Part shown: positions 9,360 through 17,639 of the stretch, in pieces
Position numbering within the stretch: the first letter of the stretch is position 1
How the letters are laid out: every line of letters begins with the position of its first letter
From: Bacteroidales bacterium
GTDB lineage: Bacteria > Bacteroidota > Bacteroidia > Bacteroidales > UBA12077
NCBI GenBank assembly: GCA_003446015.1
Contig: DMBU01000068.1
Coordinates: forward strand, 17,910-81,909
DNA: 64,000 nt
Reading direction: 5' to 3'
Notes under the pieces: model-generated
What the model was told of the DNA's origin: nothing
Databases searched by the model: none
Seen by the model: only the letters and a program-made list of their open reading frames with translations
Program-made: the position numbers and the translations under genes

Positions 9360-10631
9360 ATGAGATCATTATTATTTTTTCTTTTAATTTCGGTGCTTTA
9401 CTCTTGCACAGAACAATCAGAATTTCAACAAAATTTCGAGGACCAGTCGATGCGGGTAGATTTTGTTTTAATTGGAAACGCGAATAGCGAGGAAATTAAG
9501 TTGGACAAAATTTCTAAAGAAATTTATTGGGGAGGATCAAAAACACATTTGATCGATGAGTTAAGTTTTGGTGAATATAAATTTGAGATTCTGGATTTAA
9601 AATCAGAAGCACTCATTTATTCGCAAGGTTTTTGTACCTTATTTGAGGAGTGGCAAACTACATTAGAAGCAGATTCCGTAACTCGCGAATTTACCCAGTC
9701 AATTTTATTCCCTTATCCAAAAAACCCTGTTCTGCTAAAAATATATAGCAGAAGCTGGGAAGGTATTTTTAAAGAAATATTTACACAAGAGATTTATCCT
9801 AAGAAACATACATATAATACTAAGATTGTAAAATTCCCATACTCCAAAATTCTTGATCATGGAGATCCATCAACCAAAGTTGATTTAGTTTTCTTGGCAG
9901 AAGGATATACTGTAAATGAAATGGAAAAATTTAAAGATGATGCTCAACAATTTATTGATTATCTGTTTTTGTTTGAACCCTATAGTTTGAATAAAGAGAA
10001 ATTTAATATTTGGTTAGTTAATTCCAGTTCTGAGGAATCAGGTACAGATATTCCCGGAGATAGTATTTACAAGAAAACAGTGTTAAATAGCAATTTTTAC
10101 ACTTTTGGAAGCGAGAGGTACCTGACAACCGAAGATCATTTTGCGGTTAGAGATGTAGCTTCATTAGTACCTTATGATGCCATTTGTATTCTTGTTAACT
10201 CTGAAAAATATGGAGGGGGAGGAATTTATAATCACTATTGTATTTCAAGTGTTGATCATGCATTATCAAACGAGGTTTTTATACATGAATTAGGACATTC
10301 ATTTGCTGGTTTAGGCGACGAATATTACAATTCATCAACAGCATACAACGATTTTTTCAATTTAGAAATCGAACCCTGGCAACCCAATCTAACAACACTT
10401 GTAAATTTCGATTTAAAATGGAAATCTAAAATAAATTTAGATACTCCGGTTCCAACTCCACGTGAAGAGAGTTATACAAACACAATTGGTGTTTATGAAG
10501 GGGGTGGATATGTTAACAAGGGAATGTTTAGTCCTTATATGGATTGCAGAATGAAAACCAACGAAGCGGGAGGTTTTTGTCCTGTTTGTCAGGAAGCAAT
10601 AATGAGAACGATAAATACAAAATCTGAATAG
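9360..10631 (+). CDS. M64-type metallopeptidase lipoprotein
   Basis: A 423-residue protein. Lipoprotein signal LISVLYSC places the lipidated Cys at about residue 16. Residues 25-145 form an N-terminal domain typical of the family. The catalytic part contains FLAEGYT and the zinc motif HELGHSFAGLGDEYY (His-Glu-x-x-His plus downstream Asp-Glu), followed by a Cys-containing end (CRMKTN, FCPVCQ). This is the layout of peptidase family M64, the IgA-peptidase group from Bacteroides and Clostridium. The substrate is unknown. Divergent from the channel gene. Confidence 0.88.
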   Translation: MRSLLFFLLISVLYSCTEQSEFQQNFEDQSMRVDFVLIGNANSEEIKLDKISKEIYWGGSKTHLIDELSFGEYKFEILDLKSEALIYSQGFCTLFEEWQTTLEADSVTREFTQSILFPYPKNPVLLKIYSRSWEGIFKEIFTQEIYPKKHTYNTKIVKFPYSKILDHGDPSTKVDLVFLAEGYTVNEMEKFKDDAQQFIDYLFLFEPYSLNKEKFNIWLVNSSSEESGTDIPGDSIYKKTVLNSNFYTFGSERYLTTEDHFAVRDVASLVPYDAICILVNSEKYGGGGIYNHYCISSVDHALSNEVFIHELGHSFAGLGDEYYNSSTAYNDFFNLEIEPWQPNLTTLVNFDLKWKSKINLDTPVPTPREESYTNTIGVYEGGGYVNKGMFSPYMDCRMKTNEAGGFCPVCQEAIMRTINTKSE

Positions 10632-10637
10632 CAAAAA

Positions 10638-10661
10638 GCTCCATGCATAAAAACATGGAGC
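10638..10661. terminator. bidirectional terminator
   Basis: GCTCCATG and CATGGAGC form a perfect 8-bp stem flanked by A-run and T-run (AAAAA before, TTTTTT after). It separates the converging peptidase gene and the DUF6249 gene. Confidence 0.8.
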
Positions 10662-10688
10662 CTTTTTTAGGTAAATCGTTAATAAGCG

Positions 10689-11018
10689 TTATTCTTTTCT
10701 TGTGTGTTTTTTGGCTATAAAATAATAGATAACCAAGCTTATTCCACCAAACAAGAAAATCATTGAAAGATAAGCAATACCTTCTTCCAGATGAGTGTTT
10801 TGGCTTAAAATTTCACCCATTAAAAAGCCAATGGCAATACCGATAAAAAATATACCATATTTTAAACTCGGTGAAACATTCGATTCACTATTAAAAATAG
10901 CAGCAGTTTGACCTTTTTCTATTAAAGCCAATCTTTCTTTTCTTCTTACATATAAATGAAAAATTCCATATACAACTGCGAAGAAAGCTATACCTACTAA
11001 AAAATCAAGATCGTTCAT
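10689..11018 (-). CDS. small membrane protein (DUF6249-like)
   Basis: A 109-residue protein from ATG 11018. Three hydrophobic helices (about residues 4-22, 52-70 and 81-100) flank a basic segment YVRRKERLALIEKGQ and a loop with a Ser-rich sequence. The ‘RRKERLALIEKG’ segment is typical of small inner-membrane proteins paired with ECF sigma genes in Bacteroidota, annotated DUF6249. It is divergent from the ECF sigma gene starting at 11174. Function unknown. A longer frame to 11066 is possible but has no better start. Confidence 0.65.
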   Translation of the reverse strand: MNDLDFLVGIAFFAVVYGIFHLYVRRKERLALIEKGQTAAIFNSESNVSPSLKYGIFFIGIAIGFLMGEILSQNTHLEEGIAYLSMIFLFGGISLVIYYFIAKKHTRKE

Positions 11019-11107
11019 AATTAATTTGTTTAAGTTTAACATCGTTTTATTGCTATGACGCCACATTTTTTAGTTGGGTTACACTCCATTTCAAAAAAAA
11101 TTGTAAA

Positions 11108-11141
11108 TTGACATTTAAATCTTACCTGTAACCTAAATTTG
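11108..11141 (+). promoter_or_regulatory. promoter for the ECF sigma operon
   Basis: TAAATTTG at 11134-11141 matches TAnnTTTG exactly, with TTG at 11108-11110 as a possible -33. The predicted coding start at 11174 follows about 30 bases later. Confidence 0.6.
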
Positions 11142-11173
11142 TTTTTAAGCGTCATACTGAAAAAAGATAGGGA

Positions 11174-11743
11174 TTGAAACAAGATAAATTTTACATAGAA
11201 CGTGTTTTAGGAGGTGATATTAACGCATTTACTTATCTTGTTGATACGCATAAAGGAATGGTTTATACGATTGCATTAAGAATGTTGAAAAATTCAGAAG
11301 ATGCAGAAGAACTGGCACAGGATACTTTTGTAAAAGTCTTTAATTCGTTAAAAGATTTTAAATTTGAATCGAAATTTTCAACCTGGTTGTATAGAATCAC
11401 CTATAATGGAGCAATTTCGAAATTAAGAAAGAAACAGATTGAGGTATACGATATTGAAGATAGTGTATTACCGGAAAGTGAAGTGATTTCTACTTATAAT
11501 GCTATAAATGAAATAACAAAGAACGAACAAAAACGTTATATCAATGAGGCAATCGAAAATTTGAAGGAAGACGATGCATTTTTGATAAGCATGTATTATT
11601 TAAAAGAAAACTCAATGGATGAAATTTCTGAAATTACAGGCTTAACCCTCACAAATGTAAAAGTAAAATTGCATCGGGCACGAAAGCGGTTTTACGATGA
11701 GCTGAAAATGATTTTAAAAGATGAAGTAAACGCAATACTGTAA
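11174..11743 (+). CDS. ECF RNA polymerase sigma factor
   Basis: A 189-residue protein. Region 2 contains DAEELAQDTFVKVFNSL and FKFESKFSTWLYRITYN. Region 4 has SMDEISEITGLTLTNVKVKLHRARKRF. This is the standard sigma-E (RpoE-like) layout. The start is a TTG: no ATG occurs before residue 29, which would cut into region 2, and the TTG lies at a normal distance from the promoter. The next gene begins 1 base after the stop, which suggests translational coupling to a membrane partner, likely its anti-sigma or modulator. Confidence 0.9.
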   Translation: MKQDKFYIERVLGGDINAFTYLVDTHKGMVYTIALRMLKNSEDAEELAQDTFVKVFNSLKDFKFESKFSTWLYRITYNGAISKLRKKQIEVYDIEDSVLPESEVISTYNAINEITKNEQKRYINEAIENLKEDDAFLISMYYLKENSMDEISEITGLTLTNVKVKLHRARKRFYDELKMILKDEVNAIL

Positions 11744-11744
11744 T

Positions 11745-12161
11745 ATGAATAACAATAAACTAAATATCGATGATTTTACCAAAGATCTGATTCGTAAAGG
11801 GGAAGTTCAACAACCTACTTCGGATTTTACTAAAAATGTCATGAGCCGAATATTAAAAGATCCTTCAGTAAACGTTAGTTTTATAACGAATGACGACAAA
11901 CGAAGTAATATTTGGCTTATCATCACTATGAGTACGTTAGTTGTTGGATTTTTTATCTATTATATTATAACGCACGGATTTAGTTTCTCTGAGGTTTCTT
12001 CAGATTTTCAAACTCCGGGATTTTTCAAAGTTTTTACTGATATTTTCTTAAAATTTTGGGGCGAAATAACTTTATCTCCCTATATTTTACTTGCTTTTAT
12101 TGGAATTCTGGTTCTGGTAGTTATTGATAAAACCATAATAAAATATTTATATTCCATATAA
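11745..12161 (+). CDS. two-helix membrane protein, probable sigma-factor partner
   Basis: A 138-residue protein not recognised at family level. It has an N-terminal cytoplasmic segment (1-57) with SDFTKNVMSRIL, a membrane helix about 58-76, a periplasmic stretch about 77-110 and a second helix 112-131. Position directly behind an ECF sigma gene and an N-terminal domain with a short helix of the 'FTxxVMxRI' type seen in Bacteroidota sigma-linked membrane proteins suggest an anti-sigma or regulator role. No zinc-binding HxxxCxxC motif is present. Confidence 0.55.
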   Translation: MNNNKLNIDDFTKDLIRKGEVQQPTSDFTKNVMSRILKDPSVNVSFITNDDKRSNIWLIITMSTLVVGFFIYYIITHGFSFSEVSSDFQTPGFFKVFTDIFLKFWGEITLSPYILLAFIGILVLVVIDKTIIKYLYSI

Positions 12162-12185
12162 AAAATTTTAACTGCTTATTTATTA

Positions 12186-12205
12186 GGTCGTAAAGCTTTG
12201 CGACC
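12186..12205 (+). terminator. rho-independent terminator
   Basis: GGTCG-TAAAGCTTTG-CGACC, in which inner AAAG/CTTT also pair, followed by TTTTTTT. It ends the sigma/partner operon. Confidence 0.8.
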
Positions 12206-12218
12206 TTTTTTTATTTTT

Positions 12219-12245
12219 TAGTTTTGATCTTATTTTTTAGATTTG
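12219..12245 (+). promoter_or_regulatory. two overlapping candidate -7 boxes before the second ECF sigma
   Basis: TAGTTTTG (12219-12226) and TAGATTTG (12238-12245) both match TAnnTTTG exactly. If the second is used, transcription would begin near 12252, downstream of the TTG at 12247, and the TTG at 12280 would be the start. Confidence 0.5.
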
Positions 12246-12246
12246 G

Positions 12247-12843
12247 TTGAAATTAAATCATATATATCCTTTAATTCAATTGAGATCACTAGATAATAAA
12301 ACGATAGTTCAAGGAATTCGTAATCAGGATAAAGAAATTCTAAAAAGCATATACTCAATTTATTTCCCAACGATAAAGAGATTTATCCTTGATGCCAAAG
12401 GATCTGAGCAGGATGCAAAAGATGTATTCCAAGAAGGAATTATTATTATTTATCGAAAAATTAAAGAAGGAAACATAAACCTTACTTCCTCGTTTAAATC
12501 ATACATATATAGTGTTTGTCGATTTATTTGGATGAAACAATTATCGAAAGAAAGAGAAAATGCCGAGCAGCTTGATGTTTATTTGGAATATGAAGAAATA
12601 CCTGATGTGAGACTCGATGAGTATGAAAAAAACGAACAATACAAGCTTTATCAAAAGCATTTCTTAAGACTCGAAAAAGAATGCCAGAAGTTATTGCAAT
12701 TATTTTTAAAAAATGTACCTTTAAAAGAAATCGCTGATGAATTAGGAATTGGAAGTCAGCAATATATTAAACGTAAAAAATATAAGTGTAAAGAACAACT
12801 TGTGCGGTATATTAAAAGTGATCCGAATTTTAAAGAAGAGTGA
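12247..12843 (+). CDS. ECF-type RNA polymerase sigma factor
   Basis: Up to 198 residues. Region 2 reads SEQDAKDVFQEGIIIIYRKI and then FKSYIYSVCRFIWMKQL. Region 4 is shortened to LKEIADELGIGSQQYIKRKKYKC. No ATG precedes the conserved region, so the start is TTG at 12247 or TTG at 12280 (residue 12); the promoter boxes do not settle which. It overlaps the following anti-sigma/TPR gene by one base (TGATG), so the two are coupled. Sequence divergence from the ECF gene at 11174 shows it is not a recent duplicate. Confidence 0.85.
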   Translation: MKLNHIYPLIQLRSLDNKTIVQGIRNQDKEILKSIYSIYFPTIKRFILDAKGSEQDAKDVFQEGIIIIYRKIKEGNINLTSSFKSYIYSVCRFIWMKQLSKERENAEQLDVYLEYEEIPDVRLDEYEKNEQYKLYQKHFLRLEKECQKLLQLFLKNVPLKEIADELGIGSQQYIKRKKYKCKEQLVRYIKSDPNFKEE

Positions 12844-13580
12844 TGGAGAATAAATTCGATTGGATTGAGAAGTATTTAATGAATGAAATGTCGGTTAGGG
12901 AACAAATAGAATTTGAAGAATCTTTAAGAACAAACCCTGATCTGATGAAAGAATTTCTACTTAGAAGGCGCATTAACGATGCTATTACTGAGGATGATAT
13001 TTTAAATTTAAGGCAAAACTTAAATCATATTATAAACCTCGAAACGGAGGAGCCTAACAAGCGACTATATATTTATTCGGCTGTTGCAGCTATTCTGGTA
13101 TTTGTTATCGTGGTATCCGGTATTTTTCTAAATAGGGAAAAGCAAGTTGAGAAAAACAGCCTTTTTGCATCTTATTATTCTGCATATCCTGCCATGATGA
13201 GTTTTCGGTCTTTAAGCGATCAAAATGATACTACAAAGTTAATGTATGAAGCATTTAATTTTTACGATGAAAATGAATATGATTCAGCAGCTGTTTATTT
13301 TAAAATGGTTCTGGAAAAAGATGCAACGAATACGATGAGCCAGTTTTATTTGTCGGTCTGCGAAATCGAGAATAATAATTTGATCGAGGCTGAAGAATAT
13401 TTAAGTGATCTTATTCAAAAAAAGAATCATATTTTCTGGGAACAATCAAATTGGTATTTGGCACTCGTTTATTTAAAACAAAATGAATTAGATAGTGCAG
13501 AAAGTATCTTAAATAAAGTAGTTCAAGAGAATATGACACAGAAACCTGATGCAGAAATTATTCTAAAGAAGTTGAATTAA
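12843..13580 (+). CDS. anti-sigma-like membrane protein with TPR
   Basis: A 245-residue protein starting at the ATG overlapping the sigma stop. N-terminal cytoplasmic segment (IEKYLMNEMSVREQIEFEE, NPDLMKEF, EDDILNLRQNL) resembles the anti-sigma N-terminal region of Bacteroidota. A membrane helix lies at about 76-95. The periplasmic part contains about two TPR units (AFNFYDENEYDSAAVYFKMV, then QSNWYLALVYLKQNELDSAE). It is paralogous along its whole length to the protein at 16856-17608. Coupling to the ECF gene makes it the likely anti-sigma factor. Confidence 0.75.
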   Translation: MENKFDWIEKYLMNEMSVREQIEFEESLRTNPDLMKEFLLRRRINDAITEDDILNLRQNLNHIINLETEEPNKRLYIYSAVAAILVFVIVVSGIFLNREKQVEKNSLFASYYSAYPAMMSFRSLSDQNDTTKLMYEAFNFYDENEYDSAAVYFKMVLEKDATNTMSQFYLSVCEIENNNLIEAEEYLSDLIQKKNHIFWEQSNWYLALVYLKQNELDSAESILNKVVQENMTQKPDAEIILKKLN

Positions 13581-16359
13581 TTTTTCTTCGTTTTAGAAAT
13601 AGGAACAATATTAAAGCAACAAGAACTAGCGTGATTCCAGAATAAACATAATATTTCGTATCCGATTCAAATAAAGCACTATTGCTGCCTATTACCACAT
13701 ATCCCGACCAAAAATAGGGATGAGCCCTTAACTGGTCAGCATTTTCGATAAATTCAATTTTCGATAATTGAAGTGATTCGGATTTTGTTTTTCCTTTTAA
13801 CAGATTTTTATAAAAGGACGTCATTAATTTAACACCTGATTTATCTTCAACAGACCAAAGAGTCATAATAATTGAAGGACATCCCGAATAAATAAACCCT
13901 CGGGCAAGACTCATTACTCCCTCGCCACGTTGCATTTTTCCACTACCGCTATTACATGAACTTAACACAGCCATTCTACTGTTTAATTTCATATTATATA
14001 ACTCGTAGGTATTTAAAAATCCATCTTCTGTGCTATCTTCCTGTTGTGTAAAAGCCATTTTAGAATACATAGGATTTTGATCGTCCATAATGGTATGCAT
14101 AGCTAAATGAAGAATATCATAAAAAGGAGCAACCTTCTTGAAGGTTTTCTCATTAGCTCTGTAATCCAAATACATATCTCCATGAAGTAATTCTGAAATT
14201 TTTTGTACTTCATCTTTAATACCCTTTAAAGGAAATAATCGCTCTCTATATTCCTGGCGGAATGATGTAAATCCTTCGGGCATTGACCCAATGTTATTGT
14301 AGGTAGGAGCAAATGCTCCTAATTTCTTAGCTGCTGTTTGACTTCTATTATTATTGTTAAACAAAAATGAGGCTGAATAAGAATAACTAAAATGATTCTT
14401 ATACAATAAATATGGCAATCCCTTGTAGTTTATTCTATCAAATGCTATATACTCATTGGTCAAAACTTCAAATGGGAGATATGCAAGTTTTCCATCAGGA
14501 ATTATAATCAGATTCTTATTCCTTATTATATTCTCAATAGGTTTTAATAATTGATTGTAAATATAAAAAGATGATTCCTGATACTGCTTAAACTCCTGAT
14601 ACCCGTGATTTGAAAAATTATTATTCGATAAAGCATTTAATAATTTATCAAGATGATTAATAAAAACCTGATCCATAGCCTGTTCAAGGATGTTTGAGTT
14701 CTGTTTTCCTATAACAATGGTATATATTTTATTACTAGTAATAAAGTATTCGATAAGTACATCTTTTCGCTTTAGCTTTTTTTGAACTTCATCTATGCTC
14801 AGGTTATGTTGTACTTGTTTTAGGGCATAATAATTTTGAAAATTATGTTCAAGGTAAATGGTTAAATCATCGAACTCTCTTTTTTTCTCAAAAAGATATT
14901 TATTCCAGTATTCTAATTTATTTTGATCGGGATCTTGCTTCTTTTTTTCTTCGTAAATTAATTCCTCGTATGACCAGATACCCTTTTCGAGCTGTTTTTC
15001 TTTGGTGATAAGTGAATCAGGAATACCTCCAATATTTAATGCATGGGTATTTTTGAGCGCTTCTGTTAAAATAGCCGACTTTCCATCTTCACTATAATTA
15101 AAAGCTTTTTCCAGGAATTCGTTGTCATTGGTTAAATGGTATAACTTATAACTAGTTTGTAAAGCACTTGAAAAAGTTTCAAATTCATTATCAGCTAAAA
15201 ACAATTTACTTTCCTCACTTAAATAACCTGCGCGAATTTTATGGATTGTTTCTATGGCACGGTCAAAGGTTTGTAAACTTAGCCGGTAATTTGCTATATC
15301 ATTCTGTTCTTCGGCCAGTTTAGATAAAGCATTAGCTTTATTTTTTAAGGCACTTAACAAATGTGTTTTTGATAAAACCTGGTTTAAATCAGGATTAGAA
15401 CTTAAACGAGTATCATTAAATTGGGGAGCTAAAGCAATTAAGGATTTTTGAAAATAAAACAATGCACTATCTAGGTTTGAGTCTAAGTAAAACTCACCTA
15501 AATTATTATAACCGCTTGAAATATTCGGATGAAATTCCCCGAGATTTTGTTTATAAATTTCTAATGATTTTAATAAGTAATGCTTTGCTTTTATTTTATC
15601 ATTTTTTTTAAATAAAAGCGATGAATAATTCATGTAGTTCAAAGCTAATCTCAAATTATCTCTCCCAAAATATTTAGTGGCCAGTTCAAATGCTTCTAAA
15701 TAATATATTTCCGCTTTGTAATAATTAGAATCTTTTTGATAACATACAGCTAAATTTCCTAAAGTAGTATATTTTGATTCTATATTTTTAAGGTTTAAAC
15801 TAATAGAGTAATAAAGAATTGCTTGGGAATAATCCCCATTTTTTCTATAAATATTACCAAGATTATTGTAAGTTGATGCTAATTGATTCTTATAGGTAAT
15901 AGAATCCTGTTTAAAAATATGAAGAGCTCTTAAATGAAAATCTTTAGCCTTAGCATAATCCTGCTGAATGAAATAAATATTTGCTTTGTTCCCATAAATA
16001 TATGCCAATAAGGACTGGTTATTATTTTTAAGATATATTTCCTCGGATTTATCATAGCATTCAACAGCTTCTTCATATTTTCCTAAAAGTTTATTAATAA
16101 TACCTAAACTCTGGTATGCATTGGCAAGAAGAGTACTATCAGTTTCTTGAAAACTTTCATAGACAAGAACTGCTTTTTGAGTATAAAGTAATGCACTGTC
16201 TAAAATTCCTGTTTTTCCGAGATTTACCCCTTTTGTATAAAATATTTCTGCATTTTTCAATTGATAAACTCGATTAATACTATCCGCAGGTTCACCAAAA
16301 GCAAATAGCCTGAGCGTAAAAAACAGAAACAAGTTAAAAATTAAATATTTCAAATGCAT
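13558..16359 (-). CDS. TPR-CHAT caspase-like protein, membrane-anchored
   Basis: A 933-residue protein. A signal peptide (1-22) precedes about ten TPR units (35-420, including many ASTYNNLGNIYRKNGDYSQA-type repeats). A linker follows and then a CHAT domain (about 620-880). The expected catalytic pair is present: His in DILHLAMHTIMDD and Cys in AVLSSCNSGSGK, followed by GEGVMSLARGFIYSGCPSI. One membrane helix (about 903-922) and a basic tail RRKKINSTSLE-like end it, so the protease faces the periplasm. CHAT proteins are caspase/separase-like peptidases often tied to signalling or defence. Its 3' end overlaps the anti-sigma gene by 23 bases in convergent orientation; it is divergent from the small peptide gene at 16578. 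Confidence 0.9.
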   Translation of the reverse strand: MHLKYLIFNLFLFFTLRLFAFGEPADSINRVYQLKNAEIFYTKGVNLGKTGILDSALLYTQKAVLVYESFQETDSTLLANAYQSLGIINKLLGKYEEAVECYDKSEEIYLKNNNQSLLAYIYGNKANIYFIQQDYAKAKDFHLRALHIFKQDSITYKNQLASTYNNLGNIYRKNGDYSQAILYYSISLNLKNIESKYTTLGNLAVCYQKDSNYYKAEIYYLEAFELATKYFGRDNLRLALNYMNYSSLLFKKNDKIKAKHYLLKSLEIYKQNLGEFHPNISSGYNNLGEFYLDSNLDSALFYFQKSLIALAPQFNDTRLSSNPDLNQVLSKTHLLSALKNKANALSKLAEEQNDIANYRLSLQTFDRAIETIHKIRAGYLSEESKLFLADNEFETFSSALQTSYKLYHLTNDNEFLEKAFNYSEDGKSAILTEALKNTHALNIGGIPDSLITKEKQLEKGIWSYEELIYEEKKKQDPDQNKLEYWNKYLFEKKREFDDLTIYLEHNFQNYYALKQVQHNLSIDEVQKKLKRKDVLIEYFITSNKIYTIVIGKQNSNILEQAMDQVFINHLDKLLNALSNNNFSNHGYQEFKQYQESSFYIYNQLLKPIENIIRNKNLIIIPDGKLAYLPFEVLTNEYIAFDRINYKGLPYLLYKNHFSYSYSASFLFNNNNRSQTAAKKLGAFAPTYNNIGSMPEGFTSFRQEYRERLFPLKGIKDEVQKISELLHGDMYLDYRANEKTFKKVAPFYDILHLAMHTIMDDQNPMYSKMAFTQQEDSTEDGFLNTYELYNMKLNSRMAVLSSCNSGSGKMQRGEGVMSLARGFIYSGCPSIIMTLWSVEDKSGVKLMTSFYKNLLKGKTKSESLQLSKIEFIENADQLRAHPYFWSGYVVIGSNSALFESDTKYYVYSGITLVLVALILFLFLKRRKINSTSLE

Positions 16360-16491
16360 TTTTTTTACTTATTGCTCAAGTATACTTAAAAATTGCCAAA
16401 AAGTTTAAAAAAAAGTCAAAAATAAGTTGCAGTAAATCAACTGATTATGTAAAAATATGAAAAAAAATAAAAAAAAGTTGAAAATAGGGGG

Positions 16492-16525
16492 TCACCTTTT
16501 TGCAATTTCCGGAATTAATAGGTGA
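16492..16525 (+). promoter_or_regulatory. inverted repeat upstream of the KGG peptide gene
   Basis: TCACCT (16492-16497) and AGGTGA (16520-16525) flank an inner near-palindrome AATTTCCGGAATT. It lies in the 218-base divergent gap between the CHAT gene and the peptide gene and could be an operator or a leader-RNA hairpin. No TAnnTTTG box was found here. Confidence 0.4.
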
Positions 16526-16577
16526 GAAGACATTAAAGATAAAACTAAAGTAAATTAATTATTAAAAAACATAAACC

Positions 16578-16736
16578 ATGAAAACATTAAAAAACATTTT
16601 CGGAATTGAAGAAACAAAAAAAACAATAAATAATTTTTCAGGTAAACTGGATTTACATGCAATGATTTTGATTAAAGGTGGTGATGGGGATGATGATGAT
16701 TTATGGCCACCTACAATTGGATCTGGTACAAACTAA
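16578..16736 (+). CDS. 52-residue peptide with Lys-Gly-Gly leader end and acidic C-terminus
   Basis: ATG at 16578 to TAA at 16734-16736. An amphipathic N-terminal part (MKTLKNIFGIEETKK, then FSGKLDLHAMILIKGG) resembles a double-glycine leader. It is followed by an 17-residue tail starting DGDDDDLWPPTIGSG. No Cys is present. The leader differs from those of the precursors at 21.6-23.2 kb, but the shared Lys-Gly-Gly suggests processing by a C39 peptidase, or less likely by the adjacent CHAT protease. It sits between the CHAT gene (divergent) and the second anti-sigma/TPR gene, with A/T-rich upstream spacing typical of Bacteroidota translation starts. Confidence 0.7.
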   Translation: MKTLKNIFGIEETKKTINNFSGKLDLHAMILIKGGDGDDDDLWPPTIGSGTN

Positions 16737-16777
16737 TCGCTTACCCTTTCGATTCAAATATACGTTCTTAAAGTGTT

Positions 16778-16805
16778 GGCCAATTCAATTCCCGTTGGGT
16801 TGGCC
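16778..16805 (+). terminator. hairpin after the KGG peptide gene
   Basis: GGCCAA and TTGGCC form the stem, followed by TTTTT. It could terminate the peptide transcript or act as an attenuator ahead of the membrane protein gene. A second small hairpin CTGCC-GAAA-GGCAG lies at 16823-16836, just before the next start. Confidence 0.65.
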
Positions 16806-16855
16806 TTTTTGTCGAAACCATTCTGCCGAAAGGCAGATTAAAAAATAAAATAAAT

Positions 16856-17608
16856 ATGCAAACCAATTTTGAAACAATTGAAAAATATATCGATGGCGAG
16901 CTGAAAGGAAACGAGTTACTCAAATTTGAGGAATTGCTTTCAATCGATCCCGATATAAAGCGCGATTATAAGTTGAGTTTGGAACTTAACAACTCCATCA
17001 TGGAAGATGATGTTATAGCGCTAAGAGAAACAATGAACTACATGTACCAGGATGAAACAATTGTTAAAAGAATTCCAACGGTATTTACAAAACGAAAGTT
17101 TTATTATTATGCTGCGGCATCGGCAGCTTTACTTATTGCAACAGGTGGTTTAATGCAAAGATTATCCGGACCTGAAATGAACAATACACGGGTATTCGAA
17201 AAGTATTATGCTCCTTATGAAGTTACGGTAACATATCGTTCTGGAAACACCGAGGTGGATCGTTTACTATTAAATGCACTGGAGCGTTACGAAGAAAAGG
17301 ATTATGAATATGCCCTGGTACTTTTCGAAGAAGTTTTGGAGTCGCGGCAAAACGATATGGCTGTAAACCTATATTCAGGTATATCTTACATGGAAGAAGA
17401 AAAGTATCAAAAAGCTACAAAATCGTTTAGTAATATTATCTCCGATAAGGATAATTTATTTATTGAGCAAGCTAACTGGTACCTGGCGATGTGCTATTTG
17501 AAAACTGAAAAAACAGATAAAGCACAAGATGTTTTAAGAGAAATTATTAATGAAGAAAGTTATTATAAAGAACAGGCAGCCAGGGTTTTAGAGGATATCG
17601 GAAATTAG
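16856..17608 (+). CDS. anti-sigma-like membrane protein with TPR (second copy)
   Basis: A 250-residue paralogue of the protein at 12843-13580: IEKYIDGELKGNELLKFEE, DPDIKRDY and EDDVIALRETMNYMY at the N-terminus, a membrane helix at about 83-101, then RVFEKYYAPYEVTVTYRSG and two or three TPR units (YEEKDYEYALVLFEEVLE, QANWYLAMCYLKTEKTDKA). Unlike its paralogue it has no ECF sigma gene directly upstream, and it leads instead into a degenerate histidine kinase and LytTR genes. It may be an orphan anti-sigma or a TPR partner for the CHAT protein. Confidence 0.7.
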   Translation: MQTNFETIEKYIDGELKGNELLKFEELLSIDPDIKRDYKLSLELNNSIMEDDVIALRETMNYMYQDETIVKRIPTVFTKRKFYYYAAASAALLIATGGLMQRLSGPEMNNTRVFEKYYAPYEVTVTYRSGNTEVDRLLLNALERYEEKDYEYALVLFEEVLESRQNDMAVNLYSGISYMEEEKYQKATKSFSNIISDKDNLFIEQANWYLAMCYLKTEKTDKAQDVLREIINEESYYKEQAARVLEDIGN

Positions 17609-17639
17609 TTATAAAATTCATATCAAAATTCATATCAAA

